Assembly (NCBI GenBank): GCA_051660685.1
Contig: JBOFQB010000044.1
Span: 1-32,642, forward strand
Length of the DNA: 32,642 nt
Direction of reading: 5' to 3'
Origin: JAVBSX01 sp051660685
Lineage (GTDB): Bacteria > Planctomycetota > Planctomycetia > Pirellulales > Thermoguttaceae
Made by a program: the position numbers and the translations under genes. Under the pieces are notes generated by a model that did no database searches, was not told the DNA's origin, and worked only from the letters and a program-made list of their open reading frames with translations. Positions 20,788 through 27,864 of this stretch are shown piece by piece. The stretch's first letter is position 1, and each line of letters begins with the position of its first letter.

Positions 20788-23481
20788 ATGTTTCAAGCAT
20801 TACGAACACTTTCGGTCAACGGAAAAAAATATGAATACTTTTCTCTTGCAGCCCTTGAAGAACAAGGATTGTTGACATTGAACGATTTGCCGTATTCCAT
20901 TCGAGTTCTTCTCGAATCGGTTTTGCGCAATGAAGATGGTGTTACCATTTCGGAATCCGATGTTCGCAACCTTGCATCATGGAATCCGACTCAATGTGCC
21001 GACATTGAGGTCCCGTTCAAACCGGCAAGAGTGATTTTGCAGGATTTTACAGGTGTCCCCGCTGTTGTCGATCTTGCTGCAATGAGAGCCGCAATGCAGC
21101 GATTAGGGAAAAATCCCAAAAAAATCAATCCGCTCATTCCCGTCGATCTGATTATCGACCATTCTGTCCAAACCGACTGTTATGCAACTCCAGATGCTCT
21201 TGAGCAGAACGTCCGTATTGAATTTGAACGAAATGCTGAACGATATGCCCTTTTACATTGGGCCCAACAATCTCTCGATAATTTCCGCGTCATTCCTCCT
21301 TCAATCGGGATCATACATCAGGTCAATCTCGAATATTTAGCGTCCGTCGTCATGATCGACGATAAAACCGACATCCCCCGATTATATCCTGATTCTGTTG
21401 TCGGAACCGATTCACATACGGTTATGATTAACGGACTTGGCGTTCTTGGTTGGGGAGTCGGCGGAATCGAAGCAGAAGCGGTCATGCTCGGTCTCCCCTA
21501 CTATATGCTCGCTCCTGAAGTAATCGGTATGGAATTGCTCGGACAGTTGCGAACAGGAGTAACAGCGACCGATTTGGTTTTAACGTTGACCGAATTACTC
21601 CGAAAAGAGAAAGTAGTCGGCAAATTTGTCGAATACCTTGGACAGGGCGCCGAATCCATGTCGGTTGCTGAAAGAGCCGTTCTTGCCAATATGGCCCCTG
21701 AATACGGGGCAACAATGGGATTTTTCCCGGTCGATCAACAAACAATCCGCTTCTTACACGAAACAGGGCGGGATTCTCAACAGATTGCGGTTGTCGAACA
21801 ATATACCAAAGTTCAAGGACTCTTTCGTGAAGCAAAGGGACCGACTCCCAAATACACGAAAGTTTTGCAACTTGACCTTGCGACAGTTGAACCGTCTCTT
21901 GCGGGGCCAAAACGCCCTCAAGATCGTATTCCCCTGTCAAAAATGAAAGTATCCGACCGGGAAATGCAAACAATGAAAACGGAAAATTCCGTTGAAAACC
22001 CTGATTCTGCTGAAACGGGTGATTCCGTTAAAACACGGGATAATCGGTCCCAAGTGACGAATCATTCGGTTGTGATTGCTTCGATTACCAGTTGCACAAA
22101 CACGAGCAATCCGCGATTGATGATTGCAGCCGGTCTTCTTGCGAAAAAGGCAGTCGATCTCGGTCTTGCGGTTCCCTCTTATGTAAAGACAAGTCTTGCG
22201 CCCGGTTCCCGGGTTGTAACCGAGTATCTCCAAAAAGCCGGTTTGTTAGTTCCGCTCGAAAAACTCGGTTTTCACGTCGTCGGTTATGGTTGTCTGACCT
22301 GTATTGGTAATAGTGGTCCCCTTCCTGAACCCGTTGCAAAAGAGATACTCGACGCTGATCTGCTCGTTTCTGCCGTTCTCAGCGGAAATCGAAATTTTGA
22401 AGGTCGCGTTCACCCTCTTGTTAAAGCCAATTTTCTCGCAAGTCCCCCGCTTGTCCTCGCTTTTGCTCTTGCAGGAACAACGAACATTGATTTGACAACC
22501 GAACCTTTAGGAGAAACGGCGGACGGTCGCCCGATCTTTTTACATGATATTTGGCCGACAGAAGAAGAACTCGATCTCGCGGAAAAATCGGCTCTTGACC
22601 CGCACATGTATCAAACGCAATACAACAATGTTGGTTGTAAAAATGAACGTTGGAATGCGATTGCAAGTGAAGTGTCCGAACTGTTTGACTGGGATCGAAA
22701 CAGCACCTACATTCAGGAACCTCCTTTTTTGCTTAACATACAATTGGAACCGGGACCGGTCAAACCGATTGAACAAGCAAGGGTTCTTGCTTTTTTGGGG
22801 GATTCGACGACAACGGACCATATTTCTCCGGCCGGATCAATCAAGGCGGATTCTCCAGCTGGACGCTTTCTTCTGGATCGGGGGGTTATGCAAAATGACT
22901 TTAACTCGTATGGAGCACGACGGGGGAATGACCGGGTTATGACCCGGGGAACATTTGCCAATATTCGGATTCGCAATCAATTGGTCCCCGGAATGGAGGG
23001 GGGAATGACCAAACATTTTCCAAGCGGTCAGGTGTTGCCAATTTATGATGCTGCAATCTGGTATCAACAGGACCGGACCCCCTTGGTGATTGTTGCAGGA
23101 GCGGAATACGGGACGGGGAGTTCGCGGGATTGGGCTGCAAAAGGGACTGCCTTACTCGGGGTCCGGGCAGTCCTCGCAATCAGTTTTGAGCGAATACATC
23201 GCGGGAATCTGGTTGGAATGGGGGTTCTCCCGCTTGAATTTGTTGACGGAGCAACTCCGGCGTCGTTGAATCTGGACGGAACAGAACTGTTTTCGTTTGA
23301 CCCGATTGGACCCGATTTCATCCCGGGAAGTCGCATTTCCGTTCGAGCCGAAAAAGAGGTTTCCCCCGGTTTGTTTGCCGAAACCACTTTCCAAGTGAAG
23401 GTTCGAATCGACACCCCTGTTGAACTCGAATACTATCTCGGGGGGGGAATTCTGCCGACTGTCTTGCGCAAATTGGCCTAA
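20788..23481 (+). CDS. acnA: Aconitate hydratase A
   Basis: Aconitase interconverts citrate and isocitrate through a 4Fe-4S cluster. The 897-residue protein is the AcnA/IRP1 type and complete. It shows VGTDSHTVMINGLGVLGWGVGGIEA in domain 1, cluster ligands C436 (SCTNTSNP), C502 and C505 (GCLTCIGNSGP), matching C437/C503/C506 of IRP1, and in domain 4 GDSTTTDHISPAGSI and EYGTGSSRDWAAKG with the catalytic Arg and Ser. A Glu/Thr/Asp-rich linker of about 30 residues precedes the first ligand, at a place where the family is variable. The ATG at 20788 has AGGA 7 bp upstream; the ATG at 20785 and a GTG at 20734 are alternatives. Heptamer-like repeats start immediately after the stop codon. Confidence 0.97.
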   Translation: MFQALRTLSVNGKKYEYFSLAALEEQGLLTLNDLPYSIRVLLESVLRNEDGVTISESDVRNLASWNPTQCADIEVPFKPARVILQDFTGVPAVVDLAAMRAAMQRLGKNPKKINPLIPVDLIIDHSVQTDCYATPDALEQNVRIEFERNAERYALLHWAQQSLDNFRVIPPSIGIIHQVNLEYLASVVMIDDKTDIPRLYPDSVVGTDSHTVMINGLGVLGWGVGGIEAEAVMLGLPYYMLAPEVIGMELLGQLRTGVTATDLVLTLTELLRKEKVVGKFVEYLGQGAESMSVAERAVLANMAPEYGATMGFFPVDQQTIRFLHETGRDSQQIAVVEQYTKVQGLFREAKGPTPKYTKVLQLDLATVEPSLAGPKRPQDRIPLSKMKVSDREMQTMKTENSVENPDSAETGDSVKTRDNRSQVTNHSVVIASITSCTNTSNPRLMIAAGLLAKKAVDLGLAVPSYVKTSLAPGSRVVTEYLQKAGLLVPLEKLGFHVVGYGCLTCIGNSGPLPEPVAKEILDADLLVSAVLSGNRNFEGRVHPLVKANFLASPPLVLAFALAGTTNIDLTTEPLGETADGRPIFLHDIWPTEEELDLAEKSALDPHMYQTQYNNVGCKNERWNAIASEVSELFDWDRNSTYIQEPPFLLNIQLEPGPVKPIEQARVLAFLGDSTTTDHISPAGSIKADSPAGRFLLDRGVMQNDFNSYGARRGNDRVMTRGTFANIRIRNQLVPGMEGGMTKHFPSGQVLPIYDAAIWYQQDRTPLVIVAGAEYGTGSSRDWAAKGTALLGVRAVLAISFERIHRGNLVGMGVLPLEFVDGATPASLNLDGTELFSFDPIGPDFIPGSRISVRAEKEVSPGLFAETTFQVKVRIDTPVELEYYLGGGILPTVLRKLA

Positions 23482-23662
23482 TAAGGGAATAGGGACCGGG
23501 GGATAGGGAATAGGGGGAATGAAAGATAACGGCGTCTCGCTTTTTTGAGAAGGTAGAAGGTAGGGGATAGGGACTGGGGAATAGGGGATAGGGATTAGGA
23601 ATAAGAGGAATGAAAGATAACGGCGTCTCGCGAGTTAACTGGTCTCTTCCCTTTTTTGGGAA

Positions 23663-23718
23663 CTCCATTCTCCACTCTCCATTCTCCACTCTCCATTGTC
23701 CACTCTCCATTCTCAATT
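23663..23718. repeat. CTCCATT/CTCCACT heptamer tract, eight units
   Basis: Units alternate CTCCATT and CTCCACT with two variant units (GTCCACT and CTCAATT). The alternation gives a 14-bp higher-order period, suggesting amplification of a two-unit block. Confidence 0.9.
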
Positions 23719-23723
23719 TCCTA

Positions 23724-23821
23724 TTCTACCTTCTACCTTCTACCTTCTACCTTCTACCTTCTACCTTCTACCTTCTACCTTCTACCTTCTACCTTCTACC
23801 TTCTACCTTCTACCTTCTACC
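23724..23821. repeat. TTCTACC heptamer tract, 14 perfect units
   Basis: Ninety-eight bases consist of 14 identical 7-bp units without one mismatch, which suggests recent expansion. It runs to within 9 bp of the clc stop codon, and the last clc codons and TAG are themselves in a CTACCTC-like unit. A shorter tract of the same unit is at about 12906-12937. Confidence 0.97.
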
Positions 23822-23829
23822 TCCTCCTC

Positions 23830-25962
23830 CTACCTCTCTATTCCGACATCATCTCCATTGTCCATGTAAATCAAACGGTCATTGTACGCCTTAATAATGT
23901 CCGTTTTGCTGAGTATTCCCAAAATCTGACGCTGATTTGTGGAATCGACAACGGGCAATTCGGGGATCGCAAAACGGACAGTCAGTCGCAACGCCGTTTC
24001 AAGGTTATCTTCAGGAACAACGACAACTCCGTCGAAATGAGCAAGATCACTTGCAACGATTCGTTTACGAAAACCATAACTTTGAAAGGTTGAGCGGACA
24101 TCTTCAGACGAAACGAGACCGAGCAGGAGTCCGTTCAAATCAACGACGGGGTAAACCGGGGAATTATTTTGGGCAACAAAACGAACCAATTCGGACAACG
24201 GCATTTCGGCGTTGATCGTCTGAATACTTCTGTTGACCTGAACCGCTTCACGGACGGTCATTCCGCGCAAAATGTCGGTCGAAAAATCACCCAAATGAGC
24301 CGGACTATCATCTAATGTCAAAACCTGCTCTCGAAATAAAGTGGTTCTTGGAGAGTGTAGGGCAATCTGAATCAACGAACAGGCAAGTATCGGTCCCAAG
24401 AGACTATAGGAACCGGTCATATCGCAAACGAGGACAGTTGCGGTTAAAGGTATTTTGCCGATTGACCCGCAGAATGCGCCCATACTGATGAAGGTGTAAA
24501 GCGGAATCGAGGGAGCCAATTCCGGCATGTTCATCATTCGGCAAACATGTCCTCCCAAACCGGCAAAAGCGCAACCTAAAAGTCCTCCAATGAACAAACT
24601 TGGGACAATTCGTCCTCCACTTCCTCCTGATGAAAGCGTCAACATGGTTGCAAACATTTTGGCAATCAATAAGGCAAAGACCAATCCCAACGTAAGCTGT
24701 CCCTCAACCAAAACCTGAAAATACTCGTATCCTCCTCCTCGTACTTGAGGAAGAAAGAGGGCGATACAACCGAGCAAGAGTCCTCCAAGAGCCGGTTTCA
24801 AGAAATTGGGAATACTCAGACGCCCAAAAAAACGGTTGTGTCCGTATTCAAGCATTTTGACAAAGAACATTCCGATTACAGCACTACAAAGACAGAGCAA
24901 GAGCAACCAGGGAATGTCAAAACCGAGATGAAAGGTAAAAGGTTCCGTAAGGGCAATCCGACCTGGATGATCGGCAATCGACGTGAAGGTCGCATATCCA
25001 ACCATAGAAGCAATAATACAGGGGAGCAGGGCAGAAATTTCGATTGCCGTACTACAATAGAGAACTTCAGCAGCGAATAAAGCTCCTCCAAAAGGGGACT
25101 GAAAAATTGCGCCAATTCCTCCTGCAACTCCAGCAAGGAGCAAAAGACGACGTTCCCGGGCGTCCACTTTCCAATGTTTGGAAAAAAAGGCACCAACTCC
25201 CGCCCCAATCAATGCAGTCGGTCCCTCCCAACCCCCTGAACCGCCTGAACCTAAGGTCGCAACACTCGCCAAACCTTTAATCGGGGCTAATCGTAGTCGC
25301 ATAACCCCACTTCGTTGATGAAACGAACGAATCACCCAATCCGTTCCTTCTGTATCCACATCCGGCGCAAAAGCATGAATCAGGATTCCACAAACCAATC
25401 CCCCCAATGCAGGAATCAGCAAAACAAGGAGCCAATACTTGGGAACGGAAGAAAGACCGAGTATTTCTTCCGTTTGTGTTCCCGGACTTAAAAACGGATT
25501 GTCATGATGTTCGTTTTGACCATTTTTCTCTTCCTCTTGCTCCTCCTTTTCTTGAATCCTGATTTCCAATTTCCGCTGATTATCAACATGAACATCTACG
25601 TCAGCTTTTCTCCCAACGTCTTTCCCGATTTCGTTCTCAACATTTCTCCTAATTTCATTCCCAACGTCCCGCGCAATTTCACTCTTAACTTCGCTCGCAA
25701 CGTCTTTCCCAACGTCAATGGAAGTGTGTGTCGGGTTTCCTATCTTCCATTGTTCCGGTTCAGCCCAACGAATTCCCGCTGCTGCAAAGACTTTGGTGAT
25801 TTCACGTTCGGTAAAAGTCGTTGCCCGAAAAAACAAAAGTGTACACAATCCGGCAAAAACACCAATCAGGACGGAACAGACAAAGAGTTGGCCGGTTGCG
25901 CTAAGATCAAACCGTTCACGAAGTTTTGCCCAAAAGGATTGCTCAGAAGAATCAGGAATCAC
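23830..25962 (-). CDS. ClC-family chloride channel or H+/Cl- antiporter with C-terminal CBS pair
   Basis: The 710-residue protein has the ClC core: a first helix (about 25-50), then from residue 175 on GSGGSGGWEGP (238-248, gating-type E246), GAIFQSPFGGALFAAEVL, and LSSGGSGGRIVPSLFIGG. A tandem CBS domain region (about 575-700) ends with LPVVDSTNQRQILGILSKTDII. Between the first helix and the rest sits a hydrophilic insert (about 80-155) with an octad pattern (DVGNEIRR-type) and a run of Glu, unusual for the family. The start is a GTG with GGAGG 7 bp upstream, overlapping the stop of the upstream GNAT gene (GTGA), so the two are translationally coupled. Channel versus exchanger cannot be decided from sequence alone. 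Confidence 0.93.
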   Translation of the reverse strand: MIPDSSEQSFWAKLRERFDLSATGQLFVCSVLIGVFAGLCTLLFFRATTFTEREITKVFAAAGIRWAEPEQWKIGNPTHTSIDVGKDVASEVKSEIARDVGNEIRRNVENEIGKDVGRKADVDVHVDNQRKLEIRIQEKEEQEEEKNGQNEHHDNPFLSPGTQTEEILGLSSVPKYWLLVLLIPALGGLVCGILIHAFAPDVDTEGTDWVIRSFHQRSGVMRLRLAPIKGLASVATLGSGGSGGWEGPTALIGAGVGAFFSKHWKVDARERRLLLLAGVAGGIGAIFQSPFGGALFAAEVLYCSTAIEISALLPCIIASMVGYATFTSIADHPGRIALTEPFTFHLGFDIPWLLLLCLCSAVIGMFFVKMLEYGHNRFFGRLSIPNFLKPALGGLLLGCIALFLPQVRGGGYEYFQVLVEGQLTLGLVFALLIAKMFATMLTLSSGGSGGRIVPSLFIGGLLGCAFAGLGGHVCRMMNMPELAPSIPLYTFISMGAFCGSIGKIPLTATVLVCDMTGSYSLLGPILACSLIQIALHSPRTTLFREQVLTLDDSPAHLGDFSTDILRGMTVREAVQVNRSIQTINAEMPLSELVRFVAQNNSPVYPVVDLNGLLLGLVSSEDVRSTFQSYGFRKRIVASDLAHFDGVVVVPEDNLETALRLTVRFAIPELPVVDSTNQRQILGILSKTDIIKAYNDRLIYMDNGDDVGIER

Positions 25963-26507
25963 CGAACAACCTCCTTATAAATGGTTTTAAGGACACTAAA
26001 ACCATTTTTTTTGTATAACCGTAAAGCCGAACAATTTTCCGCTGTTACTTCCAATCCAACCCGTTCAATTCCCTCTTGTTGAAAACCCAAGAGAGCTTTT
26101 TGAATGAGAGCAGCCCCAAGACCGCGACGACGGAATTCGGGCAATACGGCGACATTTTGAATACCGCCGACTTCACTTGAGTGTTGGATACCTTGAATCG
26201 TTGCGCAGTATTCGGGGGGAGAATGGGGCAAATGTCGGGCAATCAACCAAGTTGTCCCGGGTAAAAAACCTTGACGTGAACTGAGAGCATCCATTAAATT
26301 TCGACAACGGTCCAAACTGCCAAACGAGGGGAAAATCTTTCCGTCCACACCTTCTCTGAAACTAAGATAAATAACAGTTGCATGTGTTTTCAGAACTCCT
26401 TGCGACCAGGGAATCCAGACAAAGTGATCGGGCAGAACCGGCTCAATAAGGGGCCGATTGCGCAGATCATAAACCATTTGGAATCGTTTGACGTAGGTGT
26501 TCATCAT
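25959..26507 (-). CDS. GNAT-family N-acetyltransferase
   Basis: The 182-residue protein carries the acetyl-CoA binding motif in VAVLPEFRRRGLGAALIQKAL (R-x-x-G-x-G/A type) and the following LEVTAENCSALRLYKKNGF, typical of the C-terminal half of GNAT enzymes. The N-terminal half is divergent and the acceptor unknown. I choose the ATG at 26507 (MMNTYVKR); the frame continues to a TTG at 26531. No SD is seen. The stop codon overlaps the GTG of clc, so the two form an operon. Nothing in the sequence links the two functions. Confidence 0.85.
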   Translation of the reverse strand: MMNTYVKRFQMVYDLRNRPLIEPVLPDHFVWIPWSQGVLKTHATVIYLSFREGVDGKIFPSFGSLDRCRNLMDALSSRQGFLPGTTWLIARHLPHSPPEYCATIQGIQHSSEVGGIQNVAVLPEFRRRGLGAALIQKALLGFQQEGIERVGLEVTAENCSALRLYKKNGFSVLKTIYKEVVR

Positions 26508-26648
26508 AATCAAGGACGAAAGGGTTCGCAAACAGGGTATCGTTTTTTTGCAATTGCGGCAAGAGCAATCCAGTCCAAGATGTTCGCAATCACGACGAGA
26601 AAATTTCCCTCAAAAAAATGTTGGAACCGTCTTACATGTTAAAATTTA

Positions 26649-26681
26649 TCGATTATGTCGATTTTTCTCAATATATCGATT
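26649..26681. promoter_or_regulatory. Three TCGATT motifs spaced 9 and 18 bp upstream of the Cys-rich lipoprotein gene
   Basis: TCGATT begins at 26649, 26658 and 26676 in an AT-rich region 85-120 bp upstream of the start codon. The spacing is in multiples of 9 bp. It could be a regulator array, or a decayed tandem repeat with one unit changed. Confidence 0.3.
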
Positions 26682-26767
26682 TTGCCGACCGATACTAAGG
26701 ATCAGGGGCAGAGATTCTATCTCGCTTACTGTCAAAATTTTTGCACTTTTAGGATTTGAGGATAACA

Positions 26768-27673
26768 ATGCAGCGAACGCTTTTGCTCAGTTTCCTGTTA
26801 ATAACTCCGCTATTTTTTACTGGTTGTGCCAGTTATTATGGTTACTCACAACCTTACGGAGTTTCTGGAGGAGGAATTTTGGCAGATTGCGGAGATTGTG
26901 GGGGATGTGGGACTTGTGGAACCTGTAATGTTCAACCAAACGGTCCCTATTGCTCGCCGCTTCTCTCACAAGTTGTCGCGCCCGTTTTCGGTTTTGTGCG
27001 AGGACAGTATTATGGAGGAGGTTGTGCGGGGGGAGGTTGTAGCGAAGAGGTCTATTGGGGCGATTACGGTTTGACTCCGGGCGACTATTGTTCTCCTTGT
27101 ACACCAGATGGATACTGGGCCGGTTCTGTTGACCGAAGTTATTCCGGGGAAGTGGGACCTTGCGGTATTACGGGAACCTGTCAACGCGGTTTGTCCTATC
27201 TGTATCCTGCTGTTGGAAGTGAGTACAATCGGTGTAATCCTGTTTTTAACGACAAAGTTGCTTTGACTCGCGGAACATCGGAAATCAATTACGGTTTGCG
27301 AGGTCCTGATTTCGGTGTCTGTTATGATTCCTGTCGTTCCAGTGATTCCGGTTATTCCGGCTGCTCTTCTTGCGTTTCGTATGGTGATGAGGTTATGTAC
27401 AATGCGGAATCAGGAGGAACCGTCCCGGTTCAAGGAATACAAAATAGTTCTCAACCCTGTAATTGCGGCAAACATTCAGGAGATTCAGGCGTGATTCCCG
27501 GGGAAAGTTATTATGAGGAGGGAACGGAAAGTGTGCCGAGAGAAACGATTGAATCGACGTCCAACATGCGACGTATGAATACAAGTGTAGTGAATTCAGG
27601 CACACAACAGCATCGAACGACCAAAACGGCTTATCCAACCCCGACACTGAATCGTAGTAAGGTCCGGCGATAA
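26768..27673 (+). CDS. Cys- and Gly-rich lipoprotein, function unknown
   Basis: The 301-residue protein has a lipoprotein signal peptide: MQRT, a hydrophobic core LLLSFLLITPLFF and then TGC, with the lipid-attachment Cys at about residue 19. The mature part is rich in Gly, Ser, Tyr and Cys, with about 20 cysteines including DCGDCGGCGTCGTC near the N-terminus and paired CxxC or CxC motifs later (YCSPC, CSSC, CNC). The C-terminus is polar and ends with basic residues. No known enzyme domain is visible; it could be a disulfide-linked cell-envelope protein or bind metal. Similar Cys-rich envelope proteins are common in Planctomycetes (recall, not a search). GAGG lies 6 bp before the ATG. Confidence 0.8.
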   Translation: MQRTLLLSFLLITPLFFTGCASYYGYSQPYGVSGGGILADCGDCGGCGTCGTCNVQPNGPYCSPLLSQVVAPVFGFVRGQYYGGGCAGGGCSEEVYWGDYGLTPGDYCSPCTPDGYWAGSVDRSYSGEVGPCGITGTCQRGLSYLYPAVGSEYNRCNPVFNDKVALTRGTSEINYGLRGPDFGVCYDSCRSSDSGYSGCSSCVSYGDEVMYNAESGGTVPVQGIQNSSQPCNCGKHSGDSGVIPGESYYEEGTESVPRETIESTSNMRRMNTSVVNSGTQQHRTTKTAYPTPTLNRSKVRR

Positions 27674-27709
27674 ACCCTTATACACTGGAAATCCTTTTGC
27701 AGGAAAACC

Positions 27710-27773
27710 GGTTCACAAAAAAGATGGTTCATAAAAAAGACGATTTGTAGAAAAGGCGATTTGCAAAAAACTC
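27710..27773. repeat. 16-bp degenerate tandem repeat, four units
   Basis: Units at 27710, 27726, 27742 and 27758 follow the form GGTTCACAAAAAAGAT, with the last two changed to GATTTG.A.AAAA. It lies between the lipoprotein stop codon and the terminator. Confidence 0.7.
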
Positions 27774-27806
27774 GCGGTTTTGCAGCGAGGTCTTGAAAAG
27801 AAGCTC

Positions 27807-27851
27807 AAAACAGGTAAAGTTTCCATTAAGGGGGCTTTACCTGTTTTTTTT
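27807..27851 (+). terminator. Factor-independent terminator or attenuator before the rhamnosidase gene
   Basis: A 13-bp perfect stem, AAAACAGGTAAAG paired with CTTTACCTGTTTT, with a 15-nt loop, is followed by an unbroken run of T to 27851. It lies 134 bp after the lipoprotein stop, so it can end that transcript. It also ends only 13 bp before the rhamnosidase ATG, leaving no room for a separate promoter, so it may act as an attenuator for that gene. Confidence 0.85.
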
Positions 27852-27864
27852 CGGGACTTGGATT

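Larger units (their letters stand above)
23482..23829. other. Spacer between acnA and clc made almost entirely of tandem repeats
   Basis: This 348-bp convergent spacer contains, in order, a G-rich degenerate heptamer tract (23485-23520), GATAACGGCGTCTCGC (23525-23540), a GAAGGTA/GGGGATA tract (23548-23610), the same 16-bp word again (23616-23631), eight CTCCAYT-type units (23663-23718), and 14 perfect TTCTACC units (23724-23821). There is no gene and no classic terminator. Confidence 0.95.

Noticed and set aside
21950..22070. Insertion in AcnA before the first cluster ligand
   Set aside because: The family has a variable linker at this place and all catalytic residues are intact, so it is not notable.
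23663..23821. CRISPR-like array
   Set aside because: Units are 7 bp and contiguous, with no spacers and no cas genes.
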